A stretch of 64,000 nucleotides of DNA from Bacteroidota bacterium (GCA_018267655.1 JAFDYB010000080.1:40081-104080); one strand, 5' to 3'; shown: positions 43,494-53,641, counted from the stretch's first letter. The notes: a model not told the origin generated them from the letters alone. Made by a program: numbers and translations.

Positions 43494-43529
43494 AAATACG
43501 CAGAGATTATCATAATCATCTGCGTATTT
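43494..43529 (-). terminator. Strong terminator after the second type IX cargo gene
   Basis: AAATACGCAGA paired with TCTGCGTATTT, continued inside by GATTAT / ATAATC with a single bulged base: about 17 bp of stem. A T-run follows on the minus strand. Located 8 nt after the stop at 43537. Confidence 0.85.
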
Positions 43530-43536
43530 ATAAAAT

Positions 43537-46500
43537 TTATTTTAATAAGGTTACATGCCCTGTTTTTTGAACTATTTTACCATCAATTCCCTTGTAAGAT
43601 ATTTTATAAACGTATGCATCTGACTTGCACAAAGTTCCATTATACATTCCGTCCCAGCCTTTGGTAATATCGCTCGAGGAAAATAATTTTTCACCCCAAC
43701 GATCAAAAATATCCATCTTAACTTCAGAAATTGAGTAACCGGCTACTCTAAATTCATCATTAATGCCATCTCCGTTAGGCGTAAAAGCATCTGGAATATA
43801 AATACCATAGTTTAATGTAATATTTAAACAAACCTGGTCACTAGCCTTACAACCAAAGTTATTTACAGCTTGTGCAACGTAACAACTATTACGCTTTGGT
43901 GTTACTTGGGTGCTAGGGCAAATAGAACAAATAATTTCATCACCACTAATCCAACTTAATGTACCATTGCTTACTGCATTAATGAACATTTGATCATCAA
44001 TATTATAGGTATTTGATGTTGAACTTGCTTGTATTGTTGGTGATGGTTTTACATATAACGAAACAACTGTTGAGGCTCCACAAGCTCCCTTCCACGAAAT
44101 ACCAACAGTGTAAGTTACATCTGAAGCGGCATTAGAAACAACCCCTGAAATATTAGTTGCGTTTAAACCCGTTGAAGGCGACCACGTGTATGTATCACCA
44201 CCACTTGCATAAAACGTTGCTTTTTCTCCAGCACAAATAGTTTGACTTTGACTTACTGCTGGGGTAACATTTGGAACTACTACTAAAGGCATCATTTTTT
44301 GTACTGAGCAAACAACTGTTCCGCTTGAATTGTAGCCAACAAGCGTAACCTCACCCGTAGCTAAAGGTGTTGCAACAATATTTGCTGCAGATGTTGACGA
44401 AACTTGATTTGACGGAGACCAAATATAATTTTGTGCCCCCGATGCAGAAATTGTAGTTGATTGTCCATCACAAACCTGCTGATTAGGACAAGTTATTTGC
44501 ACATCAGGAAATGGAACAACTATAACAGTTACATTAGTTGTTGATTTGCAAAATTGGTTTGAGCCTATAACAGAGTATATACTTGTTATAGCAGGCGATG
44601 CAACAACTGCACTACCATACGTTACGTTTAAACCCAATGCCGGCGACCAAGTATAACTACTTGCCCCATTTGCGTTTAACTGCACCGATCTTCCCTGGCA
44701 CATTGCTTGATTGTCAACTAATACAATTGGATTAGGTATAAAGCTACATGTTTTTTGGGCTGTTATCGTGCAACTATTAGCGTCGGTAATTGTTACAGAG
44801 TATGTGTACGTACCACCACTCGAACTCGTAACCGAATTTGAGCTTGCGCTACCTCCATTAGACCAATTATAGGTATATGCACCTATTCCACCTGTTGTAT
44901 TAGCTGTTAATACGATACTGTTTCCGGCGCAAACAGCTGTTGTATTTGATGTTAACGAAAGTGCTAACTGCGTTGGCTGTGTTACAACAGTAGTAATACT
45001 AACCGAGCAACTGTTAGCATCAGAGATAATACATGTATAATTGCCAGCAGGAATTGCCGATAAAGTTCCATTTACACTTAATATTGGCGACCATGCATAC
45101 GAATATCCGCCCACACCTCCACTAACTGAAGTTGAAATAGCGCCATTGGTTCCTGAATAACAAGTAACCGTGCTAACATTCGTTACCGAAGCTGTAAGTA
45201 CCGAAGGTTGAATTATAGCAAAGGTATTTGTTACAACACATGAGCCATTGCTCACCGCTACTGAGTAGGTACCAGGTGTTAAACTGTTTATATTTATAGC
45301 GTTGCCAATACTTCCGGACGAAGCATTAGACCAAGTATAAGTATATGGGCCAAAACCTGCCTGAGGGCTAACTGTTGCCGTACCATTACCAAAGCCGTTA
45401 CATGTAATACTATTAGAGCTAACCGATACCGTATAAGGCGAATTAGCATTTAATGTTAATGTTTTTGAAGGCGAGCATGAAATTTGAGGATGGCATACCA
45501 CTGTATAAGAACCTGCTGTAGTTGGTGTAAAACATTGCGTTGCAGAGGTAAATCCACCTGGGCCGGTCCAATTATAGGTTGCATAGCCTGATGGTGCACA
45601 AGCTTGAGAGCCCAAGCACACCGGTGGCAAGTTGTTTGTAATTAAGCCGCCGCAATCAGCATCTATATAAGCGTAAGCCCAATCGCAGTTATAAATACAC
45701 CATTTCACTTTCATTTGAATTGTTACATTTTGACTATTATATGCCGATAAATCAACGTTAACTGTTGTCCAAGGCAAATAGGTAGTAGGCCAGTTTCCTG
45801 TGCAGCCTGTGGTAGATGTACCCACTGATGAGCTTAATCCCGTTAAGCCATAAAATTGATTATTTGCATAGTATAAATTAAAATAAGGGCAAGATATTTG
45901 ATTTCCATTTTGATCTAAAATTGATAATTCAATTGAAGCTGCATCACTCGGGGCATGAGGATAATTTAGTACTACAAATGCAAAGTGTAATGCTAATTGA
46001 TTGTTTGCCGGAGTTACGTTTATTACTTTTGAAGCTTGTGATGTACAAAAGTTACCAGAGCTAGAGCTTGCCGTGCAAAAGCAACCACTATAAGTACCGC
46101 TTCCGGAAGTAGAGGTTGACCAATCTGAACTTAGCTTTAATGAAAAATTTCCTCCTGGAAAAACTTGTGGGAAACCTCCATAAGGATCTGTTCCACCCGT
46201 AGTTAATTGACTAAAGCCACTAACTGTCCAACCCGAAGTATTTCCTTGTTCAAAGTCAATATTTGTGCAACCTGCCGGCTGAACACCCTGCATTACAGAG
46301 TTTGAACCGTTAGTTCCCTTTAAATTTGCTCCCATATTAAAGGCCGGAACAGGTGGCATAGCTTTAGGGGGTTGAAGTAGCTTATATTTCTTTTTTATCC
46401 AGTTTCGTTTTAGGGTTTCAAAAAAATCTTTTTTCTCTTTGTCAGTATTTAACTGCAAAGTATGCTCCCATGCATGCTTTTGATCAAAGCCGTTTAACGA

Positions 46501-46566
46501 GTCTTCTGTTTGCGAATAAATCGAAATTGAAAACGAAATTAAAATTATTGCTATTAGTTTTTTCAT
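43537..46566 (-). CDS. Secreted multi-domain protein with type IX (type B) C-terminal domain
   Basis: 1,009 residues. Signal peptide MKKLIAIILISFSISIYSQ, an N-terminal beta-sandwich (about 90-320, starting AGCTNIDFEQGNTSGWTV), an Ig-like segment with three SprB-like Cys repeats (TCNGFGNGTATV, TCYSGTNGAIST, VCAGNSIVL), a row of four PKD/Ig-like modules of about 85 residues, and the C-terminal gliding-motility-associated domain with FTPNGDGINDEF and DRWGEKLF. The layout mirrors the cargo gene at 2899-6720, so both probably use the same secretion machinery. Likely surface-exposed or shed. Ligand unknown. Confidence 0.9.
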   Translation of the reverse strand: MKKLIAIILISFSISIYSQTEDSLNGFDQKHAWEHTLQLNTDKEKKDFFETLKRNWIKKKYKLLQPPKAMPPVPAFNMGANLKGTNGSNSVMQGVQPAGCTNIDFEQGNTSGWTVSGFSQLTTGGTDPYGGFPQVFPGGNFSLKLSSDWSTSTSGSGTYSGCFCTASSSSGNFCTSQASKVINVTPANNQLALHFAFVVLNYPHAPSDAASIELSILDQNGNQISCPYFNLYYANNQFYGLTGLSSSVGTSTTGCTGNWPTTYLPWTTVNVDLSAYNSQNVTIQMKVKWCIYNCDWAYAYIDADCGGLITNNLPPVCLGSQACAPSGYATYNWTGPGGFTSATQCFTPTTAGSYTVVCHPQISCSPSKTLTLNANSPYTVSVSSNSITCNGFGNGTATVSPQAGFGPYTYTWSNASSGSIGNAININSLTPGTYSVAVSNGSCVVTNTFAIIQPSVLTASVTNVSTVTCYSGTNGAISTSVSGGVGGYSYAWSPILSVNGTLSAIPAGNYTCIISDANSCSVSITTVVTQPTQLALSLTSNTTAVCAGNSIVLTANTTGGIGAYTYNWSNGGSASSNSVTSSSGGTYTYSVTITDANSCTITAQKTCSFIPNPIVLVDNQAMCQGRSVQLNANGASSYTWSPALGLNVTYGSAVVASPAITSIYSVIGSNQFCKSTTNVTVIVVPFPDVQITCPNQQVCDGQSTTISASGAQNYIWSPSNQVSSTSAANIVATPLATGEVTLVGYNSSGTVVCSVQKMMPLVVVPNVTPAVSQSQTICAGEKATFYASGGDTYTWSPSTGLNATNISGVVSNAASDVTYTVGISWKGACGASTVVSLYVKPSPTIQASSTSNTYNIDDQMFINAVSNGTLSWISGDEIICSICPSTQVTPKRNSCYVAQAVNNFGCKASDQVCLNITLNYGIYIPDAFTPNGDGINDEFRVAGYSISEVKMDIFDRWGEKLFSSSDITKGWDGMYNGTLCKSDAYVYKISYKGIDGKIVQKTGHVTLLK

Positions 46567-46629
46567 AATATTATTTTTTAATGTCTTTTAAAATAATTAC
46601 TTAATTTTTTATTTAAGTTATTTACTAAA

Positions 46630-46637
46630 CAAATTTA
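46630..46637 (-). promoter_or_regulatory. TANNTTTG promoter element for the second type IX cargo gene
   Basis: TAAATTTG on minus, 63 nt upstream of the ATG at 46566. Confidence 0.35.
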
Positions 46638-46762
46638 GCTCAAAAGAAAAAAAAAATCTAATTTCTTACTAATTCACAAGGACTTTTCACTCATTTTTTG
46701 TATGGTATTACCAAATTCATCAAAAAAAACAAGCTTTTCGGCGAAAAAATAATGTTATAATT

Positions 46763-46795
46763 AAAAAAAAAGAGGAATTACTTCCTCTTTTTTTC
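46763..46795 (-). terminator. Terminator of the act-cox operon
   Basis: GAGGAA / TTCCTC core with TTAC loop, extended by A and T runs of seven or more pairs. Located 19 nt beyond the coxA stop. Marks the end of the eight-gene respiratory operon. Confidence 0.8.
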
Positions 46796-46813
46796 ATCTT
46801 AATATTTTAGCTT

Positions 46814-48634
46814 TTAATGCTCTCCTCCATCTTGCTCTCCTTCTTGAAGAGGAACTGTTTGAGGAATAAAATCGCGTTCGGCACCCGGTTTACTGTAGTC
46901 ATAAGACCAACGGTGTACTGTAGGTAACTCACCAGGCCAGTTTCCGTGAATGTTTGCCATAGGCGTAGTCCATTCTAACGTATTGCTATTCCATGGATTT
47001 TGCGGTGCCTTTTCGCCACGGAAAATGCTATAGAAAAAGTTGAATACAAATATTAACTGTGCTAAACCACCGACAATTGCACATATTGTAATTACAATGT
47101 TAATATCTACAATACTATCAAAAATCGGAAAATTAGAGTTTGTATAATACCTACGTGGCACACCGGCTAAACCAACAAAGTGCATTGGTAAAAATACGCC
47201 GTAAGAACACATAAAAGTTAACCAAAAGTGCAAATAGCCTAATTTTTTATTCATCATGCGTAAAAACATTTTTGGAAACCAATGATAAACTCCTGCAAAC
47301 ATACCAAAAATAGCGCTTAAGCCCATTACTACATGGAAGTGAGCTACTACAAAATAAGTATCGTGAACAGTAATATCAAGTGTTGAATCTGCAAGTATAA
47401 TACCGGTTACACCGCCTGTAATAAATGAACTTACTAGGCCTATAGAAAACAGCATTGCTGGTGTAAACTGTATATTACCCTTCCATAATGTTGTAATATA
47501 ATTAAATGCTTTTACTGCAGATGGAATTGCGATTAATAATGTTGTAAACACAAACACAGAGCCTAAAAACGGACTCATTCCGGTTACAAACATGTGGTGC
47601 GCCCAAACTATGCATGATAAAAAGCCAATTGCTAATAAAGAACCTATCATAGCACGATAACCAAAAATAGGCTTACGGGCATTTGTTGAAATAATTTCAG
47701 ATGTAATACCAAAAGCAGGCATAATTACGATGTAAACCTCCGGGTGACCTAAAAACCAAAATAAATGCTCAAATAAAATTGGGCTACCACCCATATTATC
47801 TAAAGGGCGGCCACCAATGTATATATCTGAAAGATAAAAAGATGTACCAAAACTTCTATCCATTATTAAAAGTACCACGCAAGAAACAAGTACCGGAAAT
47901 GATAATACACCAATAATTGCAGTAATTAAAAACGACCAAACAGTTAAAGGTAACCTAGTCATTTTCATGCCTTTTGCACGTAAGTTTACAACTGTAACTA
48001 TGTAATTTAAACTTCCTAAAAGAGAAGACACAATAAATAGAGCCATTGAAATTAACCACAAAGTCATTCCTAACTTAGAGCCGGGTATTCCTTCAGGCAA
48101 GGCTGATAAAGGAGGATAAACTGTCCAACCGGCAGAAGCAGGCCCGTCATTAATAAAACATGAGCCAATCATTATTACGCTTGAAGTAAAAAAGAACCAA
48201 TACGAAAGCATATTTAAGAAGCCTGAAGCCATGTCACGCGCGCCAATTTGATACGGAATTAATAAATTAGAAAATGTTCCACTTAAACCACCGGTTAGTA
48301 CAAAGAACACCATTATAGTTCCGTGAATAGTAACTAAGGCCAAGTACATATTAGGATCTAATATTCCATCTTTTGCCCACTTATCACCTAAAATTGCATT
48401 GATAAAAGCAAATTTTTCGCCCGGCCACGCTAATTGAATACGAAAAATGATACTCATCGTCATTCCTATTAAAGCCATTATTATAGCCGTAATTAAGAAC
48501 TGACGTGATATCACTTTATGATCTTGCGAAAATATATACTTTTGAACGAATGATTCGTGATGATCATCATCGTGGTGAACATGCTCATGATGAGCTAAAT
48601 GTTCTTTTTCAAGGTCTGTATGTATAGTTGCCAT
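46814..48634 (-). CDS. coxA: Cytochrome c oxidase subunit I
   Basis: 606 residues, twelve membrane helices. Haem a, haem a3 and CuB ligands are visible in LVTIHGTIMVFFVL, WFLGHPEVYIVIMP (His-Pro-Glu-Val-Tyr with the cross-linked His/Tyr), AHHMFVTGM, and VHDTYFVVAHFHVVMG. It reduces O2 to water and pumps protons in the inner membrane. An N-terminal extension holds nine His in its first 26 residues. It is the last gene of the operon. Subunits III and IV are not encoded downstream, since a terminator follows. Confidence 0.96.
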   Translation of the reverse strand: MATIHTDLEKEHLAHHEHVHHDDDHHESFVQKYIFSQDHKVISRQFLITAIIMALIGMTMSIIFRIQLAWPGEKFAFINAILGDKWAKDGILDPNMYLALVTIHGTIMVFFVLTGGLSGTFSNLLIPYQIGARDMASGFLNMLSYWFFFTSSVIMIGSCFINDGPASAGWTVYPPLSALPEGIPGSKLGMTLWLISMALFIVSSLLGSLNYIVTVVNLRAKGMKMTRLPLTVWSFLITAIIGVLSFPVLVSCVVLLIMDRSFGTSFYLSDIYIGGRPLDNMGGSPILFEHLFWFLGHPEVYIVIMPAFGITSEIISTNARKPIFGYRAMIGSLLAIGFLSCIVWAHHMFVTGMSPFLGSVFVFTTLLIAIPSAVKAFNYITTLWKGNIQFTPAMLFSIGLVSSFITGGVTGIILADSTLDITVHDTYFVVAHFHVVMGLSAIFGMFAGVYHWFPKMFLRMMNKKLGYLHFWLTFMCSYGVFLPMHFVGLAGVPRRYYTNSNFPIFDSIVDINIVITICAIVGGLAQLIFVFNFFYSIFRGEKAPQNPWNSNTLEWTTPMANIHGNWPGELPTVHRWSYDYSKPGAERDFIPQTVPLQEGEQDGGEH

Positions 48635-48656
48635 ATTATTATTTTATGTTATTATT

Positions 48657-49691
48657 CTACTTAGCGGCCATTGTTTTAGCAGCAATTCTTTGTTTAATCA
48701 TCCACGCCCTATATGCTTCAGGTGTGTCAACAATTATATTCATTTGCATATTGTAATGCGATGCACCACAAATTTTATTACATAGCAAGAGATAATCAAA
48801 CTCAACAGCTTCCTTTCCTTCTTTCTCTCTTATTTTATTTGTAATTGACATTAAGTTAACTACAAATGGGTCTTTTCTCATTTCTTCGGTTGTTTTAATT
48901 GCTTTAAATTTAAAAAATGTTACCATTCCCGGAACGCAATTCATTTGGGCTCTAAAATGAGGCATGTATGCACTATGTATTACATCACGACTGCGCATGC
49001 GAAATTCAATTTCTGTATTTACCGGAATGTGAAATTCATTTCTCACAAGGATATCATCATGACCATTTGCATCGGTAGAATCAATACCAACAGCATTTGT
49101 TCCTGAAATTTGACGGTAATCAGTTTCCCCTAATTTTCCATCTTTTCCTGCGTAGCGAGCGGTCCAGTCAAATTGTTTGGCGTATAATTCAACTACTATT
49201 TTATCTTTATCTTCTGCGGGAGCAGTAATTTGATTCCAATATTTTAATCCAAAAATGATAATAAAAGCTAAAGCAAAGGCCGGCACTACTGTCCATATCA
49301 TTTCTAACTTATTGCTGTGAGGAAAATAAGTGGCTTTATTAGTTGATTTACCACGGTACTTATATGCAAAATAAAATAACAGTGTATTAGTTACTAAAAA
49401 CACAACTGTAATTAACAACATATTTGCGTCCCAAAGCTGGTCAATTAAAACTCCGTGCTCAGAAGCAGCAGGCGGCAAAGTACGAGCGCCCCAATGTGCA
49501 ATTTGCCAAAAGAAAAATATAAAGAATAACACCAAAAAAACAATCATGGTTTTTCCCATAAAGTTATTATCCTGGTCGTTTGGTTTCCACTCTACTTCTT
49601 TGCGCAAGCTTCTGCTCAACTCTATTACTCTTAGTAGTTGATGTGCTGCGATGACGAGTAATATTATAGCTAAAATTATTAAAAGTTTCAT
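48657..49691 (-). CDS. coxB: Cytochrome c oxidase subunit II
   Basis: 344 residues. A leading membrane helix (about 1-17), two more (about 48-66 and 92-110), then a periplasmic cupredoxin domain with the binuclear CuA site CNKICGASHYNM (Cys, Cys, His, Met in the correct spacing) and YMPHFRAQMNCVPGM. It accepts electrons from cytochrome c, or directly from complex III cytochromes, and passes them to haem a. No fused cytochrome c domain, so this is not a caa3 subunit. It is 56 nt after actF and 22 nt before coxA. Confidence 0.95.
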   Translation of the reverse strand: MKLLIILAIILLVIAAHQLLRVIELSRSLRKEVEWKPNDQDNNFMGKTMIVFLVLFFIFFFWQIAHWGARTLPPAASEHGVLIDQLWDANMLLITVVFLVTNTLLFYFAYKYRGKSTNKATYFPHSNKLEMIWTVVPAFALAFIIIFGLKYWNQITAPAEDKDKIVVELYAKQFDWTARYAGKDGKLGETDYRQISGTNAVGIDSTDANGHDDILVRNEFHIPVNTEIEFRMRSRDVIHSAYMPHFRAQMNCVPGMVTFFKFKAIKTTEEMRKDPFVVNLMSITNKIREKEGKEAVEFDYLLLCNKICGASHYNMQMNIIVDTPEAYRAWMIKQRIAAKTMAAK

Positions 49692-49747
49692 TTTATTATT
49701 ATTTTAATTTTTCTTTATTATTGATTTACTAATTTTTATTATTATCC

Positions 49748-50965
49748 TTATGTTGAGTGGTGAAGCGCTTCATCGAGGAATGGATGATGTTTCACCAACA
49801 ATGGTCGTTTTGATAAATTAGTTAAAACAACGTATATAAATAATCCTAAAAAGAATAAGAAACTTCCTATTTCCATCCAGCTGATACCTGTCCACGCGTG
49901 ACCAACGGTTCCAGGCATAACAACCATTACTATATCTAAATAGTGTCCAATAAAGATAATTGTACCTACAAACATTAATAAGAAGAAATTACGTTTGCTA
50001 TCGCGGCTCATTAACATAACCATTGGAAAGGCAAAGTTAATAAATAAAACCGTCCACATTAAAGCTTTATAGCTTTCCCAACGTGTTTGGAAGTAAACAA
50101 TTTCTTCAGGAATATCTGTGTACCAAATTAGCATAAATTGCGAAAAGTATAAGTACGTCCAAAGAAAAGAAATTGCAAACATCCATTTTCCAACGTCATG
50201 TATTGTGCTTTCTGTAACAAATTCAAGATAACCAATTTTTCTTAGCCAAATAATCAAAACTGTAATTGCAATCATTGCAGAAATCCACATGCCTGAAAAA
50301 ATGTACCAACCAAATAAGGTGGAGAACCAATGCGTATCTATACTCATAACCCAATCCCACGAAGATGTTGAAGATGTTACTGCAAACAGTACCATAAACC
50401 AGGCTCCAATTTTTACATTTTTCCAATGATAGCTATTGTTTACATCAACATCTAACTTATCTGCTTCTAATGAATTTGTTCTTAATTTATAAGTAAACCA
50501 AGTCCAACCGATTATGTAAAAAAGAGTACGAACCCACCAAAAAATTCCAAAGTAACCAATTTTCCCTGCAATAATAGGGTCTTTATCAGCAATCCCCGAT
50601 TCCATCCAAGGGTAAATATGATGTATGTGCAATTGGCCTAAAATAAATAATAACATCATTAAACTTAAGCCCCAAGGCAAATACCAGCTAACCGCCTCAA
50701 TAATTCTTTTTATAGTTGTTGCCCAACCAGCCTCAGCTGCATATTGTAGTCCAAGGAAAAAAGAAGCGCCTAGTGCTAAAGCCATAAAAAAGAAAGAGCC
50801 AATAAAAATATTGCTCCATGCTCGTGTATGGGATTGATAGTGTTCTCCATCGCCTTTATCTACTGCAAACATAATAATGATAGATAATAAGCCAACTGCC
50901 ATTAGGGCAAAAGAAAGCATTTTTGCTTTAGAGGGTATGGTGAAGTTTAATTTATCTGTATTCAT
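49748..50965 (-). CDS. actF: Alternative complex III membrane subunit ActF
   Basis: 405 residues, ten predicted membrane helices. It resembles the NrfD-like fold of ActC but is shorter and lacks cofactor motifs. Recognisable stretches are SKAMLSFALMAVGLLSIIIMF, SWYLPWGLSLMMLLF, STSSWDWVMSIDTHWFSTLFGWYIFSGMW and HYLDIVMVVMPGTVGHAW. In alternative complex III, ActC and ActF each contribute four-helix bundles with a proton half-channel or quinol site. Placed between actE and coxB in the usual Bacteroidota order. Confidence 0.9.
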   Translation of the reverse strand: MNTDKLNFTIPSKAKMLSFALMAVGLLSIIIMFAVDKGDGEHYQSHTRAWSNIFIGSFFFMALALGASFFLGLQYAAEAGWATTIKRIIEAVSWYLPWGLSLMMLLFILGQLHIHHIYPWMESGIADKDPIIAGKIGYFGIFWWVRTLFYIIGWTWFTYKLRTNSLEADKLDVDVNNSYHWKNVKIGAWFMVLFAVTSSTSSWDWVMSIDTHWFSTLFGWYIFSGMWISAMIAITVLIIWLRKIGYLEFVTESTIHDVGKWMFAISFLWTYLYFSQFMLIWYTDIPEEIVYFQTRWESYKALMWTVLFINFAFPMVMLMSRDSKRNFFLLMFVGTIIFIGHYLDIVMVVMPGTVGHAWTGISWMEIGSFLFFLGLFIYVVLTNLSKRPLLVKHHPFLDEALHHST

Positions 50966-50986
50966 ATCAATTTTCTTATCTTTTAG

Positions 50987-51625
50987 TTATATTTTCTTCT
51001 TTTCAGTTAGTGTGGTAGTAGGTGCTGCTGCAACTTTAACTGTATCTTTTGGGCCTTGAAGTTTTTGCACATAATACACTAACTTCCAGCGCTCTTCTTG
51101 TGTTAATTGACTTGCGTGCGAACCCATTGAACCTTTACCGTAAGTTATTGTATGAAAAATTTTTCCTTCAGGTAAATTTTTTAACGCCCCGTTGTATGCA
51201 GGTGGTGGTCCAGGTAACTTAGCAGCAACCTTACCGTCTCCCCCACCAGAGGCTCCATGACAGTGTACACAAAATTTCCCATAAAGCTCTTCGCCTTCTT
51301 TTTCATAAGTCTCGCGACTTTTTGCTTTTAAAGGATTTTTTAAGTTTAAACCTGCTGCTTCATAGCCTTCAGACGTATTGTCGTAAAGATATGGCATGTA
51401 GCCTCTTGCTACGCTACCTTTAACCGGTAACATGGCATTTTGTAATGTGTCGCCATCAACTGTGTGTGTGTAGTAGTATTTTAACGCTTCTGAGCGATAC
51501 ATATCCGGCATAAATTCTACACCTGGACTATTTTCATCTTTTTTACCGCAAGAGCTCAAGCTTATAGCTATTAAGCCTGTTAATGCTGCGGTTAAAATTA
51601 GGTTTAATGTTGATTTGTTTCTCAT
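50987..51625 (-). CDS. actE: Alternative complex III monohaem cytochrome c subunit ActE
   Basis: 212 residues. Lipoprotein signal with Cys about 27 (ISLSSCGKK), so lipid-anchored. One class I cytochrome c domain (about 105-195) with CVHCH (haem c) and a distal Met candidate in GKGSMGSHASQL. Relays electrons from the pentahaem ActA to the oxidase or to a soluble cytochrome. Fifth gene of the act operon, 11 nt after actD. Confidence 0.93.
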   Translation of the reverse strand: MRNKSTLNLILTAALTGLIAISLSSCGKKDENSPGVEFMPDMYRSEALKYYYTHTVDGDTLQNAMLPVKGSVARGYMPYLYDNTSEGYEAAGLNLKNPLKAKSRETYEKEGEELYGKFCVHCHGASGGGDGKVAAKLPGPPPAYNGALKNLPEGKIFHTITYGKGSMGSHASQLTQEERWKLVYYVQKLQGPKDTVKVAAAPTTTLTEKKKI

Positions 51626-51636
51626 TTCTAAAACAA

Positions 51637-52218
51637 TTAATGTGCTTCTTCAAGTGTATATGCTGGCGGAACAATAAAACTTCCTTTTTGATTTATTTCT
51701 TCAGCGCCACTTGTTTTTAATATTTCTTGTGCTTTTAATGATTGTTGTTCTGTTAGTTCTAAATAAATTAAAAACTTATCGTCGGTGGTACGTGGGTCTG
51801 GGTTTTTAGCTTTAGCTCCGGGTACTAACCAGCAACGTAGATAAAACGTTAACACCATTCCATGCGCAGCGCAAAAAATTGTAGCTTCAAAGGTAATTGG
51901 TATAAAGGCAGGTACAGCAAGATAGTACGACCAATTAGGTTTTCCGCCAATATCAATAGGCCAATCACTAACCATCATATACCACATCATTAGCGTTGCT
52001 AATGACATACCTATTAGCCCATAAATAAATGAACAAATAGCAATGCGCGTTCTTGGCAGTCCTATAGCGTCATCTAAGCCGTGTACTGGCATCGGCGAAA
52101 ATACGTCTTTTATACGTATTCCTGATGAGCGGAGTTTTCTGCAAGCGTCTAACATCGGCACCTCATCGTTAAAGATGCCATGTACTATATACTTTGTTTT
52201 TGCAACCGGTGATCCCAT
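51637..52218 (-). CDS. actD: Alternative complex III subunit ActD (DUF3341)
   Basis: 193 residues. N-terminal soluble domain (about 1-55, YIVHGIFNDEVPMLDACRKLR), two membrane helices (about 60-85 and 100-125, separated by GKPNWSYYLAVPAFIPITFE), and a C-terminal cytosolic tail containing DDKFLIYLE. DUF3341 proteins occur only with this complex. Structural role, no cofactors. 31 nt downstream of actC. Confidence 0.92.
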   Translation of the reverse strand: MGSPVAKTKYIVHGIFNDEVPMLDACRKLRSSGIRIKDVFSPMPVHGLDDAIGLPRTRIAICSFIYGLIGMSLATLMMWYMMVSDWPIDIGGKPNWSYYLAVPAFIPITFEATIFCAAHGMVLTFYLRCWLVPGAKAKNPDPRTTDDKFLIYLELTEQQSLKAQEILKTSGAEEINQKGSFIVPPAYTLEEAH

Positions 52219-52249
52219 TTATATTTTAATTAATTATTTATTTTTAATT

Positions 52250-53641
52250 TTAAGCATGAGTGTGGTGGCTTGCAGCATCTTTCTTTTGTTGCTCACCACT
52301 TGATTTCAATATTGTTTTAATTTCAGCCTGTGCAATTACAGGGAAGAAACGAGAGAATAATAAAAATAACATTCCAAACATTCCTATTGTTCCTACAAAT
52401 ATTCCTATGTCAATAAATGAAGGTGTAAATGTATTCCATGTTGAAGGTAAGAATGTGCGACATAATGTAGGTACTATAATCACAAAACGTTCAAACCACA
52501 TACCTATATTTACAACGATAGACAGTATAAATGTAGCTACTATAGAAGTACGTATTTTTTTAAACCAAAATAATTGTGGTGATATTACGTTACATGTCAT
52601 CATTGCCCAATAGCTCCATGCTAAAGGACCTGTAGCACGATTTAAAAATGCGTATTGCTCCCACTCTACACCACTATACCAAGCAATAAATAACTCAGTA
52701 AGATATGCCACACCTACAATTGATCCGGTAACAATAATAACAATGTTCATGTACTCAATGTGTTTGATAGTAAGATAAGCCTCTAACTTATAAATTTTTC
52801 TAACTACAAGCATTAGAGTTAATACCATTGCAAAACCTGAAAATACAGCTCCCGAAACGAAATATGGAGGGAAAATTGTTGTGTGCCAACCCGGTACTAT
52901 TGATGTAGCAAAGTCCATAGATACGATTGAGTGAACTGAGAATACAAGTGGGGTTGATAATCCTGCTAAAACTAAAGAAACTTCTTCAAAACGGCTCCAA
53001 TGACGAGCTCCACCGCCCCAACCTAAACTAAGCAATCCATAAAACTTTTTTTGCCACGGTTTAATAACTCTATCACGAATCATTGCAAAATCAGGTACTA
53101 AGCCTGTGTACCAAAACACAATTGAAACTGTTGCGTAGGTTGATACGGCAAATACGTCCCATAGCAATGGTGAATTAAAGTTAGGCCACAAACTACCAAA
53201 CTGGTTTGGTAAAGGAAATAACATATAATCTAACCAAGGGCGACCTGTGTGTAATAGCACAAATATAGCTGCACACAGTACCGCAAATATTGTCATTGCT
53301 TCAGCAGATCGGTTAATTGCCATGCGCCATTTTTGACGAAACAACAACAACACTGCAGAAATTAAAGTACCTGCGTGTCCAATACCAATCCACCAAACGA
53401 AGTTGGTAATGTCCCATGCCCAATCAACGCCATTGTTGTTACCCCAAGCACCAATTCCAATACCTATGGTGTAGGCAAGGCTAAAAATTCCCCACAAAAA
53501 GCAAAGAGAAAAAATGGTAACTAAAGTGTACCAACCTTTGGCTGGTTTGGCTTCAATTGGTCTGATGATATCATCTGTAATTTGACGGTAACTCTTGTTA
53601 CCTAATATTAACGGGACTCTTATTTCTGATTCTGCGTGCAT
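52250..53641 (-). CDS. actC: Alternative complex III NrfD-like membrane subunit ActC
   Basis: 463 residues, ten membrane helices, polysulfide reductase/NrfD family. It starts with the soluble HAESEIRVPLILGNKSYRQITDDI and has conserved WWIGIGHAGTLISAVLLLF, SMDFATSIVPGWHTTIFPPYFVSGAVFSGFAM and WFERFVIIVPTL. It holds the quinol oxidation site next to the ActB Fe-S clusters in the known structures. A C-terminal tail ends in SHHTHA. 36 nt after actB. Confidence 0.93.
   Translation of the reverse strand: MHAESEIRVPLILGNKSYRQITDDIIRPIEAKPAKGWYTLVTIFSLCFLWGIFSLAYTIGIGIGAWGNNNGVDWAWDITNFVWWIGIGHAGTLISAVLLLFRQKWRMAINRSAEAMTIFAVLCAAIFVLLHTGRPWLDYMLFPLPNQFGSLWPNFNSPLLWDVFAVSTYATVSIVFWYTGLVPDFAMIRDRVIKPWQKKFYGLLSLGWGGGARHWSRFEEVSLVLAGLSTPLVFSVHSIVSMDFATSIVPGWHTTIFPPYFVSGAVFSGFAMVLTLMLVVRKIYKLEAYLTIKHIEYMNIVIIVTGSIVGVAYLTELFIAWYSGVEWEQYAFLNRATGPLAWSYWAMMTCNVISPQLFWFKKIRTSIVATFILSIVVNIGMWFERFVIIVPTLCRTFLPSTWNTFTPSFIDIGIFVGTIGMFGMLFLLFSRFFPVIAQAEIKTILKSSGEQQKKDAASHHTHA

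Noticed and set aside
43452..43667. 71-codon frame on plus
   Set aside because: Crosses the terminator and the end of the type IX cargo gene. No start context or family.
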